Below, in pieces: positions 12,151 to 25,319 of a DNA stretch of 64,000 nucleotides (positions are counted from its first letter, which is position 1; each line of letters starts with the position of its first letter). Origin of the DNA: Thamnaconus septentrionalis. Lineage: Eukaryota; Chordata; Actinopteri; Tetraodontiformes; Monacanthidae. The notes under the pieces were generated by a model, which was not told where the DNA came from, did not search any database, and saw only the letters and a program-made list of their open reading frames with translations. The position numbers were made by a program, and so were the translations under genes. The stretch is from NCBI GenBank assembly GCA_009823395.1, contig CM020515.1, positions 17,486,489-17,550,488 of the forward strand, in the 5' to 3' direction.

Positions 12151-13170
12151 TTTTTTTTGTTTTTTTTTTAAGAATTCTCCTCACCCCCCCGAAGGTTTTG
12201 CGAGTCAGCCTGACCAGCGGCCCGTCGCCGTTGCCTGGGTGACAGCGAGCCACTGAGTTCAATCCTGCCAGACGTGATGAACACGGAGGAGGCCGATCAT
12301 CGTCCAACCTGGAACCTGCCTCCCCACCCTCCTCTCCATCCCTCACCCTCCCCCTCCCCTGCCTCACCCCACCCCACCCTCCCCTCCAGCAGAGGCAGCC
12401 ATGAGCGACATGCGCTCGCACTCGTTTGCCTGTTTGCATGTATCATCGTGTGGAGCGAGCGAGCGTGCGAGCGAGTTCTCCCGACCGAGCGGGAGGTTCT
12501 AATGAGCTCCCCGGGGCTGCACGGACGCAGGCTGCCTGCAAAACAACAGATGTGACCGGACTTGCCCCCCCTCCCCTCCCCCTCCCCCGCCCCACACCTG
12601 TCACTCAGCATGAGGGTAAACAAAGGAGGAGGGCGAGGAGGAGAAGGGGAGGAGTCACCTGACAACTGACAAAAGCTCCTGACGGCTGTGAACTTCCTTC
12701 CCCCCCCCCAAATGTCAGCTGACTGATCGGCGAGGCGACGCGGCTGCGATAGTGATCGGAGCTGATGTTACCACGAATGATACTGCAGCCGTAAAAAAGC
12801 ATCTGACATTTATACATTAAAAAAAGGATCCAGATAAGGTGTCATCCTTACTGGCGTCTGCAGTGTGATGACTGCAGCCTTGAAACTCAGCTTTAAACAT
12901 TCAGAAAAAATAAAATAAAAAGGTCAACGGAGGGGAGAAAATAAAATCTGATTCAACACCAGAAATGTGAACCGTTCAGGTCCTCTGTCACGTCTTTGAA
13001 TGGGGAATTAAATAAAGTGTTTTTTCCCCTCCTTTGTTCTTCCTCTCACCTGTCGTTCCTCTGCAGGTTCCTCCTCTGGAGACTCAGATGGACAAACTGG
13101 CTGAAGCCTCCAGTCAAATGTTCCTGCACGGTGCCAGAGAGCCACAAAGGAGCTTCTGTGTGAGGCAAGG

Positions 13171-13171
<1 letters not shown>

Positions 13172-13217
<46 letters not shown>
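13172..13217. repeat. (AC)n microsatellite
   Basis: About 23 AC units directly after the candidate exon at 13067-13159. Confidence 0.9.
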
Positions 13218-13219
<2 letters not shown>

Positions 13220-13511
13220 GCCACCAGCGCACCATTTTAGATGACTATTGTGTTTCCTCATACAGGAACCTGTTGCTGCTGCAGGCCAGGAAACTTCGTC
13301 CTCTTATTTTCTGGAGGTTTTTGGCCACATAACAGATTTTTTTGCCCCATTTCCAGAGAAACTCAACATTCAGGATGAACGGTCGCAGCTTTGGCTTCTT
13401 TCTCAGACTTAAATGTCCCATATTTAACAAAATTCCTTTTACTAATGTTTTCCAACAGTCATCTGAGCCTCCGTCCTATCAGTTGACTCTCTGGACACGA
13501 GGTCATGAGAT

Positions 13512-13695
13512 CAGCCCTTTGTGACGTCACAGAAGACATCGATTTCCGAGTCCTCTCCAAGGTTAGTGGCCGCACCCCAACAAGGCATTGGCCCCGCCTT
13601 CTAAAACCGCCTTGTTTTTGTCCCAAACATTGTTCCAAACGTGATGAAGGTCCAACAAAGTGTCAGAGGCTGCAAACAGAAGGCTAAAATATTTT
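13512..13695 (+). repeat. dispersed CRE-palindrome repeat, copy E
   Basis: Has CCCTTTGTGACGTCACAG with an intact CRE core, then TTAGTGGCCGCACCCCAAC, a TTGTTTTTGTCCC segment, AAGGTCCAACAAAGTGTC and the 3' box GCAAACAGAAGGCTAAAAT. This is one of the two longest copies. Confidence 0.75.
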
Positions 13696-14115
13696 TCTGG
13701 AGAAATTTCAAGCTTGTTGAATAGTTAACTCTAGTCAGACAGACATGAATGGGTGAGTAGACATTACTAGCCTAGCCTAGCCTAGCCTAGCGGTGGATTC
13801 CAGCCAGCATCCCTTTGCTACAGCGTCTGCACAGCACATTTCTCCGCCCGCCCCCACGAGGCTAAAGACTGAATGTCTTTCCTCTCTTCAGTGCCATGGT
13901 CACATCCTCCTCATGATCCTGGATGCCAGTTAATCCCCGCCCCCTCCCGCCACCACCACCACCACCACCACAACCCACCCCAACCCCCTGAAGTTTCTCC
14001 CTTTAACGAGGCGACGTGCCGCTGGCTCCATTATCCAGCTTGTTCCCATTATCGCCGCTCGCTTAACCGAGTTAAGTTCTGTGTACATCCACAGCGAGGC
14101 CTCTCGAGATCAGCG

Positions 14116-14142
14116 GCAGCAGCAGCAGCAGCAGCAGCAAGA
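14116..14142. repeat. (GCA)n microsatellite
   Basis: About nine GCA units. Confidence 0.9.
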
Positions 14143-14475
14143 CTTCATTTTCTTCCAGGACTAATGCTCAGCTAACACATTTAAGTAGAAGGCAGTTTTC
14201 AGTATCAATTTGTCGTCAATCACTTTGCAGTTTGCGTCTTCGGTTCTTCTTTCTTTTTCTTTTTTTTTCTTTGCACCCCGCCAACTTTGGAGCCGCATAG
14301 CAATGGCCCTCGCCTAAGCTCCATTTGCCATTCGGTGGGCATATACGGCGGCTCGATATTTTAGGGGCAAAAATATGCAGCGTCTCCATCATCACAGAGG
14401 GCTATGATGCATGACCTGCTCGACTCGGGCTGATAAATGATTTATCAAGAGGCATAGACGCGTGTCTAGGCTTCA

Positions 14476-14477
<2 letters not shown>

Positions 14478-14518
<41 letters not shown>
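14478..14518. repeat. (AC)n microsatellite
   Basis: About 20 AC units. Confidence 0.9.
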
Positions 14519-14520
<2 letters not shown>

Positions 14521-17352
14521 GCATAGGCAGCCTGGGAGAGAGTGAGCGAGCGCTGGATCTGAGAGCAGAGCGTCAGAGCCCCAGATGGCGCCGCTGACAG
14601 GTGTGATCATGAGTGGGAATTATGCTGCATTATACTTGTGATTCTCCGACGTAACGCTACGTTCGACATTTCAGCTCTGATACCAGCTGCACTTCCACAC
14701 CACACCTACAGGGGGAGGGAAACTCAAATGACTTGAGCTGCCAAATCTGGGAAATGTTGGGGTTTTTAAATTTTTTTAGGTATGAATGCCAAATAACCAT
14801 TCACTCGGAAGAAACAAAATTAATGGAAATCCAAAGGCCATGAATATGTATTGTTTGGCGTGTTTGCAAAGCCAGAAAATATGGTGTGATTAGTTGCTAA
14901 ACTGCAATAAATTAACTCCGGCGAGCTTAATGTGAAAGCTGTTAATTGAAAATTTTGCAAGGGTTCAACATTTGCATGGAAAAATGAGCTGAAACCAGCG
15001 AACCAGGACAAAGGGAGTCGTCGGAACGCTGGGTTTTCATTTGTGCAAACTGGGAAGTTAATAATCGTGGTTGGCTTTGCGCAAAAAGAGCAGTTGGTAT
15101 CCATGATATTTAAAAAACAAACTAACCAACATTGGAATTGCAAATGTTGTTATTTTCATGTCAAACTTGTTGTTAAATCGAAGATGAAACACAGAGTGTA
15201 ACAGAGTTTGAGAGTTTGATTTCTATTTGGCAGACATTGTGCAATGCACAGTTAAAAAATAAAACACAAAACACACTTTCAACGCCTATGACATCATATT
15301 TGACTCTGTAGTTGATCAGTGGTGCAAGTCATTATTGCACACTGCTGCACAGATTTTTTTTTTTGCACAGAGCTTTGAAAGACTAGAACTGCACTGGCTC
15401 ACATCTATTTTTGCTCTTTTTGTTCTAAAAAAAAAAAAAAAAAACGCCGCAGCTCAGCGGATTTCAGACTTCATTCCGGCTGCCTAGTGCTTCATCACTA
15501 TTAGCTTCATCCTCCCAGGTGCCGTCATTTTCTCCCCATTTATTCTCTCCCGGGCAGACAGAGGACCACTTTGTCTCGCTGCTCCTCAGAGAGAGACTTC
15601 AGGCCGGGATAAAGGTTTCCGCCATTTACTCCCCGCACTGATGTCAGCGAGGGCAGCGACGGCGGCATTATCTCATAGTAAAACATCCTTCATTCAGTAT
15701 TTTCAACCCTGGAAAAACAGGGTATGTCACCACACTGATGCAGCCGCAGTGTCCAGAACACTCGGTTACAGCAGAACTCCAATCCCTCCAATAGAAACAA
15801 GCAGGTTAGAAAAAAAATCTCTAGAAATGAATAATATTACCTTTGGCTGAGGATAAAACAAAATCTCCCCAACAGCGAGAACAGCAGATCCACACCTCTA
15901 CTTCTCCACCTCCTCAGGTTGGAACGACTACCTCTGTTTAGGTTTGTGGTTCTGTAATTTTTCTTTCTAACATCTCAGAGTGTGCAGCAATATCACTTTG
16001 TTTCTTCTGCCTCCAGTTTCGCTTCGTCCCTCCTCTTCCTTCGGCAAATTTTTTTTTTGCCGCCCATCGCTGTCTTGCTCCACCCCTGCTTGAAACCTAT
16101 GGCATCCCCTGTGCTGCCTTGTCATTGATGGTTGGCGACCAGTGTGTTAGCAGCTGCATCCAGACTCGACTGAAGTTTGGTGCTGACCAGCAGCGACTGA
16201 AGCCGACCTTCACTTCTTGACCAAGTGCAACTTGTACTGGGCAGAAATTCTTCGGTTGACATTCCCGTTTGGACTCGACCATCTCTTTAGGCTCCCTGCC
16301 ACATGTCTACATTTGTTTCCTTGATGTGCGGTGTGCGTAACTGGGAAACAGATGGCAGCTGTCAAACACTGAGACCCAGTGCGGCTCGGATTAAAAAAAC
16401 GGTTGTTATTTATTTATTTGTCTATGTATTTTTGGAAGGCTCCCGCACATCTTCCGTCTCAGGCCGCCGTTATAATTCCCATTAATTCAGTGTCAGCAAG
16501 CTGTGAAAATGTCATTTCCAGTTGAAGAGCTCCAGTCTGGGGTAGGGGAGGGGGGGCTTAGCTGGAGTGGAGAGCATCACACTGGCTGTGACTCGGTCGC
16601 CCCCACCAACTCTAAACTCTGTTTCCACTGTCAACTGAGAGCGACGGGGGTTAATGGATGAGCGGAGGAGAGGAAGAGGAGGAGGAGGAGGAGGAGGAGG
16701 AGAGGAGGAGGCTGGAGAAAGGGAAGCGTGTGTTTGTCCAGGGCTGGACAGCGGAGAGCGGGCTGAGGACGCTGCGGGCCGGTAATTGGCTTCAGGTGTG
16801 AGTCATCCAGCAGCTTCCAGCCTCCAGCCGACCAACCAGGAGCTCAGCAGCCTCTGCTCTCATCCTCTGCCGTGTGCCGCTCATCACTTCCCTTCTGCAG
16901 AGAAGACACACGACTCACTTCCTGTTTACTTGCACATGCAGAGCGGAGATCTGCTGCTCTGCGTCTGTTCATCCTGAAAATCTTTTTATTAGGACCTTGG
17001 TCTCGGCTTTTGTCTCATTCATTTTGACTCTGTTTGCAGGATTCGGCTGCTGTTTTTGTTTTTTTTGTTTTTTTGCTGGATTTACTTGGTTTGTTTCCTG
17101 TCTGCTCGCCCTCTTCCCCACCAGAGCCGTTTTTGGCTCCGTCTGTGTGATAGCTGGACGTCTCTCAGGATGCCAGGCAGCCAAGCAGGCGACGTTGGCT
17201 CCTGGCCGTGTTGATGAGACAGCAGGCATGTGTTCACTCCCACCTGGCAGGGGGAGATAGCAGGAGGGGGGGGGGCTGATTGGTTGGGCTAAATGGGGAG
17301 CCTGTTGTGCCATTGTTGGGTCATGTTGGACAGCACAGCGGCCTCAGACAGT

Positions 17353-17365
17353 CCAGGAGGTGGCG
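17353..17365 (+). promoter_or_regulatory. CTCF-like motif
   Basis: CCAGGAGGTGGCG fits the CCASNAGRKGGCR core and is followed by CT as in many CTCF sites. Confidence 0.45.
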
Positions 17366-19040
17366 CTGATGGCACCTAACTTGGTGATAATGTCCACCAG
17401 GATTGGACGGCAGCAGAGAGCCTCTGATTGGCTGCTGATCAAACACAACATTTTTTTTTGGGAGGTGGGCGGAGGGGAGAGGGGTGATTGGCACACGGCC
17501 CTGCCAGGGACTCAGACTGAGCGCACCTGGTCCTGGGTCACATGACCGGAGACGCTTCAGACGGAGCCTGTGTGTGTGTGTGTGTGTGTGTGTGCGGCGT
17601 CTTTGTGCAGCAGCTTTGAAGTCCTCGGGTTGCTGGCCTGTTTGTGCTGTGACCACATGGGTCATAGAAGGTGTGTGTGTGTGGGGGGCTCCTCCTCTAC
17701 AGAAAGCCAAATGGGAGTGGCTTTGTCTGCTCGCCAGTCTCTGTAGACGCAGCAGCTTTTCAGTGGATGACCCCCTTTTTTTTTTTTTTTAAGCCAATTT
17801 GACTTTTTATTCACCTTCTATCATCTCAGCGTTCCAGTCTCACTTTTCCAAGATGGCAGTCACGAGTCATCAAAAATAGCAACTGTGAGCTGGATTTGGC
17901 TAAGATCTCACTCATCTGTCTTGCAAAGCTCCAGCAGATGCCAGGCAGTTCAGTCTAACTCCAAACGCCACTGGGGAGGCAGGAGGCACAATACCAGAGA
18001 AGAAGACCTAGGAAGCTTCAGGGATGATCGGACGCCGCCGTCGTCCAGCGTTCTTCATCTCCAGAGATAAAACACGGAAGAGGACGACAGCTCAGGTGTT
18101 TCTCTTCGGCGTCGGAGCAGTTCTGCTGAAAGCCGCGTGGCTAGCCTAGCCTACCCTAGCCGAGGCTAATGTCGCCCCTGGCTCCAGTAAGAATTGCCTC
18201 ATTGGTCTGCTTGAATGTGATGGACTGATCATTTGCTCCATCACCTGCCCCCGCCTCCCCTCCCCCTCCACTACCTTTTCCAATCGCTGTCTCTGGGCTC
18301 TCCACCAGACGGAGGCGCCAGATAAATCCAGAGGATTTGGGTGACGGTGCCAGTTAATAAAGGATCAGAGCGCCGTTGCAAAGCCGCTGCTATCGCTGCT
18401 GCAGGGCCAACTGGCCAGAGGACCGCAGGAGGACACACACACACACACACACACACACTACCAACTGCTGGCTGTTGAGAAACTGCCACATGCGCCGGGC
18501 CGAGGTCCCCGCTGGATAACACCACCATTAATAAACATCATAGTCACAGGCGGCTCGTGCTGCAACTGGATTTGCACAACAGGCACCCCGTGACCTTCCT
18601 CCTCCTCCTCCTCCTCCTCCTCTCTGGATGTTTCTCCTTGTCCTTCGTCACCTTCCAGCCTTGAGAAGGCCGAAACCAAATTACCCACAGCCAGGTAATT
18701 TCATCCCGCCAACCTTCTGCCTGCCACTGACTCCACTCAGCAGCCCCGCAGAAACACAAACTACAGCCATTATGTCATTATTCTCATCTGTGGCAATAAA
18801 AAGAAAAAAATGAAGTGGGGCTAGGGGAGAGAGAGGGAGGGGGAGAGGGAGGGAGAGAGGGAGGGACGGACAAGGGCCGGCGCTGTGAGATGAAGATCGA
18901 ACGGGCCGCTCTTCTGTTGTGAAATTGTTCGTTTTTCCCTGTCAGGACAAAAGGTTGGAAATCATCAGGAGATATTGATGTTGAGCTGCAGGCTCCGTTG
19001 TATCGCAGCCGCTTTGTCATCTTTCTCTCTGACACGCAAA

Positions 19041-19083
19041 AAACACACAAAAAAACACACACACGACACACACACTTGTGTTG

Positions 19084-19149
<66 letters not shown>
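19041..19149. repeat. AC-rich arm followed by (GT)n: inverted simple repeat
   Basis: Interrupted AC-rich stretch (19041-19075), an 11-bp spacer, then 63 bp of uninterrupted GT (19087-19149). The two arms are complementary. Confidence 0.9.
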
Positions 19150-19154
<5 letters not shown>

Positions 19155-19245
19155 AAACCTCCAAACAGATGGCAGGAGGACGTCCAAGTGCTCATCGTTG
19201 TTCGTCACCTTGTTAAATAATCAGTGTTAACTTATGGATCAGACA

Positions 19246-19248
<3 letters not shown>

Positions 19249-19286
<38 letters not shown>
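19249..19286. repeat. (GT)n microsatellite
   Basis: About 19 GT units, 100 bp from the larger GT array. Confidence 0.9.
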
Positions 19287-19289
<3 letters not shown>

Positions 19290-20068
19290 ATTTTCAATAC
19301 ATGACTGTTGTTTTTTTATAGCGGTTTTGTATTTAGCTCTGGGGAAAAGTGTTGCTTGGAGATTGTTTGTCTTTGCGTGTCTTTACAAACGATCTCAGTT
19401 CCTCTGTGCAACAGTTGGGCTGTTTTGATTCATGCCAGGTGAAGTCTGGGGCAAACTGCTATTTTTAGCCTGTGTCTGAAGTGGAAAGAGTTTCTAGTAT
19501 AGGAGCACAGATTTATTTATTTATTTTTTTGAAAATATCGGCTTTGATAAAGACATTTTTTTCCAACCGGCACTTGCTGTGTTCCTGCCTGAGTGATTAA
19601 GCTGCGGCAAAGTTCTGCTTGTTGCAGTGAGTTTTTGAAAGTAATTTTTGTCTCCTATACTGCACCTTGTCGACACCATGTTCCTTTTTTCCCACAACTA
19701 TGAAATTGAATCGGCAGCAGCCGCCGATTCCTTCCTCACCTCTGGCCACTCGCACAGTCTGCTCGGTGGTCTCAGCAGGAGAAGTAATGAGGGATGTGTG
19801 GAGAATTAGAGTCTAGGAGGGAGAGAAGGATGAAAACTCAACAGTGAGGAGGACTCTGCTGTCCTCAATGTTTGAACTGCCATTTCAATATTTTTTTTTG
19901 GGGATGTTAGTTCAACTTTAAACGCTGCAGTGTGTGTGAGGGAAAAATGCAGTTGTTGCATTTTGGTTGAATTTCCATCGTCTCAGTGTTGTTTTCTGTC
20001 CGTCACCTCCTTTCTCATTTCTTGGTACATGGAAACCCGAATGCTTCCAAACGTCGGTTTTAAAACTC

Positions 20069-20069
<1 letters not shown>

Positions 20070-20124
<55 letters not shown>
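20070..20124. repeat. (CAG)n microsatellite, about 18 units
   Basis: 55 bp of uninterrupted CAG in intergenic DNA. Confidence 0.95.
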
Positions 20125-20125
<1 letters not shown>

Positions 20126-21496
20126 GTAATTCCCACTTTATGGCCATCAAGCACTGAAAACACACCCCCAAGACTTTGGTCATCGTACGGTTTTCGAGGG
20201 AGTCTTTTTCATAATAATATTAGCTCAACTCTTCAGTCTGGGACTTGAACCTCAATGTCAAGTCTTAACCCCCCCAAAAAAAAAAAAAAAGTCTGAAAAA
20301 AATCTCAAAGTGCCATTGAAGCTGCAGAAATGCCTTTGTTGCCATAGTCACACAGAATACTGCTGCTCTGCATGCATTTTAAAGTGTTTAGAGCTGCTTT
20401 TAAATCTTGAGCCTTTTTTTCAGTGAAGTTTTCTTATTCTCAAAAATTCATACTGATGCCAGAGAACCGTTGGAATCGTTTGGACTCTTTCTCCGGGTTT
20501 GTTTGGTGTGAAGCTGCTCTGCCGGCAAGGCAGCAGAGATGAATGCGTTTTGCGGGAGGAAGGTTTTCACGTCGTGTCTGAGTAACTCCGCCGTCTGCGG
20601 GAGTTCCGTCTCATCCTTATGAAGACAAAAAACTAAAATAAAATAAGCCAACTCGGGCCACGGAGGCAGGAAATCAGCTAAGATTTTTAAATTACTGCTG
20701 TCTCACATGTAAATGAACCCAAACACAGAAAAAAAAGGGGCCCACAGCCAGTCGTACCCCCCCTCCTCACCTTCCTCCCCTGCCTCCCCCTCCCTCCGCT
20801 CCTCCTCCTCTTCAGTGTTTGTCCATCGGCAGGAGCTCCATGCATCGCCATGGAGCAAAAATAAACACGGGCACGCGCAATGCAAATAGAAGGCAAATCA
20901 GACTGTAAATATGCACATTTGCCCAGAGGAGCGAAGGGGAGGGAGAAAAAAAGCCCTGAGGGTTTAGCAACATTAACGAACCAACGTTTCCCGACAGGAA
21001 AAAAAACATGTTGATTAATTGGAAATTCATTGTAAAGTTGTTTCAGAACAACACGCCTGTTTTGGATTTAATTGGGGTCTGCAGCGTTTATCTTATCGCG
21101 GGGAGACAGAGGAGAAAAATTGAAGACAAAAATGTTTTGTTTCTTCATGCATGTGCACGATAACATACACACGTGAATATTTTCCCTCCTGGTCCTGAGG
21201 CGTCTGGAGCTCCTTCTCTGGTCTCGGCCAATCAGTGTCCTTCAGGAAGGAGGTGGAGGGGGGGGGGGGTTGTTTTGTCAGCGCTGAGCTCTGGTCAGTG
21301 TGTGAAAGATGTTTTCGCTTTTATTCCACGACTGACTTTGGCAAAAGTTGAACTCCAAGTTGTTTCAAGAGGCTTTGATGGTTCCATCACTTTGTTTGTG
21401 ATGGACTGAGGTTGGGTCAGAGTCGCCTGCCAGGATGTTCTTTTAAAGCTCAATTTAAAGCTCGACCATTGATATCGCTTGTGGGATAAAGCAGAT

Positions 21497-21640
21497 ATAG
21501 TGACTTCACAAAGGGCACTGATGCTCCACCTCTGTTTTTGTCTCCTTCCCAACATGTAGAACGTCCAACCTGTGCAACCGTTTTAGCATTTATTCATTTT
21601 TTTTGCTGGAAGGTTTAAACAGAGGCTAAATGCAGGGCTT
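21497..21640 (+). repeat. dispersed CRE-palindrome repeat, copy F
   Basis: Degenerate palindrome (TAGTGACTTCACAAAGGGC), a TTTTTGTCTCCTTCCCAACA segment, and the 3' box TTTAAACAGAGGCTAAATGC followed by a T-run. Confidence 0.65.
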
Positions 21641-21841
21641 TTTTTCAAGTGTTTATTATTTCTGAACACATCGAACATTGTGAACAACTGGAACTTTTAG
21701 ACCTGAACAGGAAACTAACGGTGCAGCAGTAACGTGTCCACACAAACATCTGTGACCTTTCATATTGCAGGAGCAGCCGAGGCAGGGTGCAGGGGGAGGA
21801 GCTTATAGAGCCGCCTTCCAACACACTGCACTCTTTGTGTC

Positions 21842-21844
<3 letters not shown>

Positions 21845-21897
<53 letters not shown>
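21845..21897. repeat. (GT)n microsatellite
   Basis: About 26 uninterrupted GT units; a shorter GT run follows at 22036-22055. Confidence 0.95.
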
Positions 21898-21899
<2 letters not shown>

Positions 21900-22599
21900 C
21901 GTGCTCAGGGCTTCGCAGGTCTGATTAGAAAACGGCTCGGCGGTTTTTTCCGCACCGGTAACTCACACGTGTCCTCGTTTCCTCCTTCGCTCTGCGCCTT
22001 TTATTTTTCCTCTCTTCCTCCACCTCCAGCCGCTGCGTGTGTGTGTGTGTGTGTGTACCAACGGGCTCTTGGCCGAGGGCTCGCGGGTGACTCACCTCCT
22101 GCAGGTAACTGGCAACATGTCCTCCACGCAGGCCGAGCTCATTATCAGTGTGCGGCGCCGCCGGCCGTGATGTCAGCGTCTCTGTGGAAACCCGCCGGTG
22201 CTTCGTGGTCAGATTCACTCACGGCCGCTGCTGCTCGCCGCACGACGCTCCGATGGATCTCTAATGTGCCGTTAATTGGACAAACCTGCCTCGTGTTGTT
22301 GTCCCAAGCTCGCGCAAGATTTGTATTCCTTCCTGTGCGGCTGCAGTGAGGCACGTGAGAGACGAGCCCGTCGCTGCATCGAGACTCTCGCGGCTTTGCT
22401 CTTTTGCTTTGGAACATTTTCCCTCCAACCAGTTTGATCCACAACACCTGTTGAGCCGCACTGAGTGGAGTTCAGTGGCCCGTCGGCTAATGAGCTCCCT
22501 GGAAATGAGAAAAGTCTGACTGCCGCTTCTGTCACTCCCGTCTCCATCCAAACACCAGCCTCACTCACTGTTGGCAGAAAGCTAAAGCTCAGCATTATA

Positions 22600-22640
22600 G
22601 TGTCAGGCTGTCAACAGAGGGCTAAACAAGCTGTTTACAG
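22600..22640 (+). repeat. dispersed CRE-palindrome repeat, copy G (3' end only)
   Basis: Only the 3' part is recognisable: GTGTCAGGCTG then TCAACAGAGGGCTAAACA. Confidence 0.5.
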
Positions 22641-23847
22641 GACATCTACTGTATATTTTGTAATATATTTGTCAATAAATACTGCTCTTAAGCAGCTCTA
22701 GTTTGTGATTCACGACCTGTCCTGGTTGTGGCCCCCTGACGACTGGGACGGCCTCCAAAAGTCAGCAGCCAATCAGAATGATGCCCAGAGGTTCAGAACA
22801 CTGGACCGTGTTCAATGAGAGTTGGTCTGCGTTGAATTTCTGAAATGATTCGTTGCCTCTGGCTGCTAATAATACCACGTGAGGCCACGTCAGGAGCGTC
22901 AGCTTCTCACATCCCGCTGCCTGAAGCATTTTTAAATTGTTTATTATAGTGTTGGATTGAGGGTTTTTGTGATACTTTTTTTTTTTTTTTTTTTTTTTTG
23001 GTCATGTCTCATTTAGTGAGCAGCCAGGTTGATGGGACCTTGCCGACTACAGAGAACAATCATCCAGCGCAACAAAGTTCAAATTGATTTTTTTCTCTCT
23101 CTCTCTCTCCCGCCTCTCTGCACCTTTTCTCCCCATAATGATCGCCCTCCGGCGTGATTGCCTCTTTCAAACGTGATTATATTTTATTGCGGCTTCCTGG
23201 AAGAGACGTGAGGGATGGGGGTTGGGGGGGGTGCAACAGCTGATCGATAGCCGGGTGTTAAAAGAAGGGTTAACTAAATGAAAAGTTAAAGGATGTCCTT
23301 TTAAATAATTTTCTCACCAAACTTTATTTCTTCGGCTCACATCTTTCCGTGACATATTGAAGTCAATTGTTGTCATTTAAAGAGACAAAGAGAAGCTGCG
23401 TGATGCACGGAGCTAAATAAAACTATGTGAGTGGAAGATTCCGAGACCCCGGATGCTGGGATGTATTGACCGTCCACAGAGCCGAACAATAACAGACGAG
23501 CGAGTATGCCAAAATGCCATCGACCAGCTGTATTTACAATGACGGACCCCTGTGAGGCGACAGTCACGGAATCTGTTTCCATGGTGATATTATACAGCAG
23601 CTTCCACGGCGGACTGATGACCTCCAGCCCTCCAATTCAAATGACAATGACAGAATTTTAAGCATTTGTCCGTGGAGGTGTGTGTGTGTGTGTGGGGGGA
23701 GCGAGGGGGGGGCTTTTCCTGCAGGGCCCCTCCTTAACCTTGTGAGGGTCTCCAGCTACTATCTATCTGAGCACATCCTCCATGACAAACTGCATCCTGA
23801 AGTGATTTTGGTTGGTCGGATACACGTCGCATAGAGAAGGAGGCGGG

Positions 23848-23850
<3 letters not shown>

Positions 23851-23883
<33 letters not shown>
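23851..23883. repeat. (GT)n microsatellite
   Basis: About 16 GT units. Confidence 0.9.
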
Positions 23884-23885
<2 letters not shown>

Positions 23886-25319
23886 AAAAAGCAAACCGGC
23901 TTCCTGCAGGTCGTCTGCAGCCTCGAGTGTTGAGGCACTGCATCGTGTTGCCAGCAGAGGTCGTCTCTCTCTCTCTGTCGCACTTAATAGCATAGCGGGC
24001 TATGCTATCATTAGCGTGAGCATGTGCCACTGGGTGGACATCAGCTCGGCCAATAGGAAGCTTCTCTCTCTGAACTAACTCCCCGGGCTAAACCTGATTG
24101 GCCCGGACCGATTGTGTGAGACAAGAAGACAACTTCTTCTCTTCTTTAGCGCCCCCTGCCCTCTTTTCCAGAGATGTTCCACAGCTCCTAACAGCTGGCT
24201 GTATAAATACTCCTGGTTTGACTCGCCGCCTGTTTACACTGCTGAAAGTGTCTCCGCTGCAACCTGCTGCCAGCTTATTGCCTCATAATTGGCTGCTGAC
24301 AGGTGGCGGCTTTGTCAATGTTTGTTGCTGCATTTATTAACTCCAGACTGATGCAGTGTGTCGGTCCGTCTTCAAAATGGATGCCATAAAAAGTGGGGGT
24401 GATGGTAGCGCTAGTTTAATAGTAGCATGAAGGCCAAAAACTATTTAATTTTGACATTAATACCGCTGCTCTGTCCCAATTTGGCAAATCTTAACTGGCA
24501 ATTCTGACAAGCAAATAAGGGATTAAAGGTAAATCCCCCGGGAACAATGAGCAGACTGTAAACCACTTTATCTTTAATTGGATATTCTGACACGACGCGA
24601 CATAACTTTCTGACGGCAGTTCAGGAAGTAATGATCGCTGCCAAACTTGCTCGTCTTGCTGGACACAACAAATCTGCATCTGCATTTCTTGCATCATTCC
24701 ACAGCCGTCTGTGTCACCGCTCGCTGATACATTTCAATCTGGATTAAACTTGTGGCTTTGATTATAGTTCAAAAACAAATCTATCCGCAATCGCTGTCTT
24801 GATTGCTCTGCCTCAATTTTCCACATCAGTCACAGATAATGTCTGTTTACGTCTCGCCGCCGTCGCTTCCTGAGACGTCTCCCAGCCGCCGCAATTTCAT
24901 AAAACCCCCCCCCAACGGAATATATTGAATATTACTGCCAAACCAAACTGGCTCCATCTTCTGTTACCTCATCAGCATGCGTGTGTGCGTGCATGTGCAT
25001 GCATGTGCGTGCACGTGTGTTGGTGAAAACCACACCCCTGCAGAAATGTGGAGGCCACCACCCGCTGCGCCCTCCCTTTCATGTTTTAGGCAGGCACCAA
25101 AACATGAAACACAGCACATCACACCGGCCCGGGAAATCAAAACTGCTGGACTGATGGAGACGTGCACGCGCAACGCACGCACACACGCACGCAAGAACGC
25201 GGACAAATTGCACGAGAGCGCACGCTGGCACATTTTAATTAGCGGCGCTTGTGCGGAAAGCAGTAAACCTGGCGGTAATTAATCAACGCAGTCCGTGTTT
25301 GCAGCGGCAAAGCTCCTCT

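Noticed and set aside
12047..12439. Shared [11 protein letters not shown] peptide in frames near 12120, 37385 and 60715
   Set aside because: The shared peptide comes from the 3' box of the dispersed repeat read in reverse; it is evidence for the repeat and not for a protein family.
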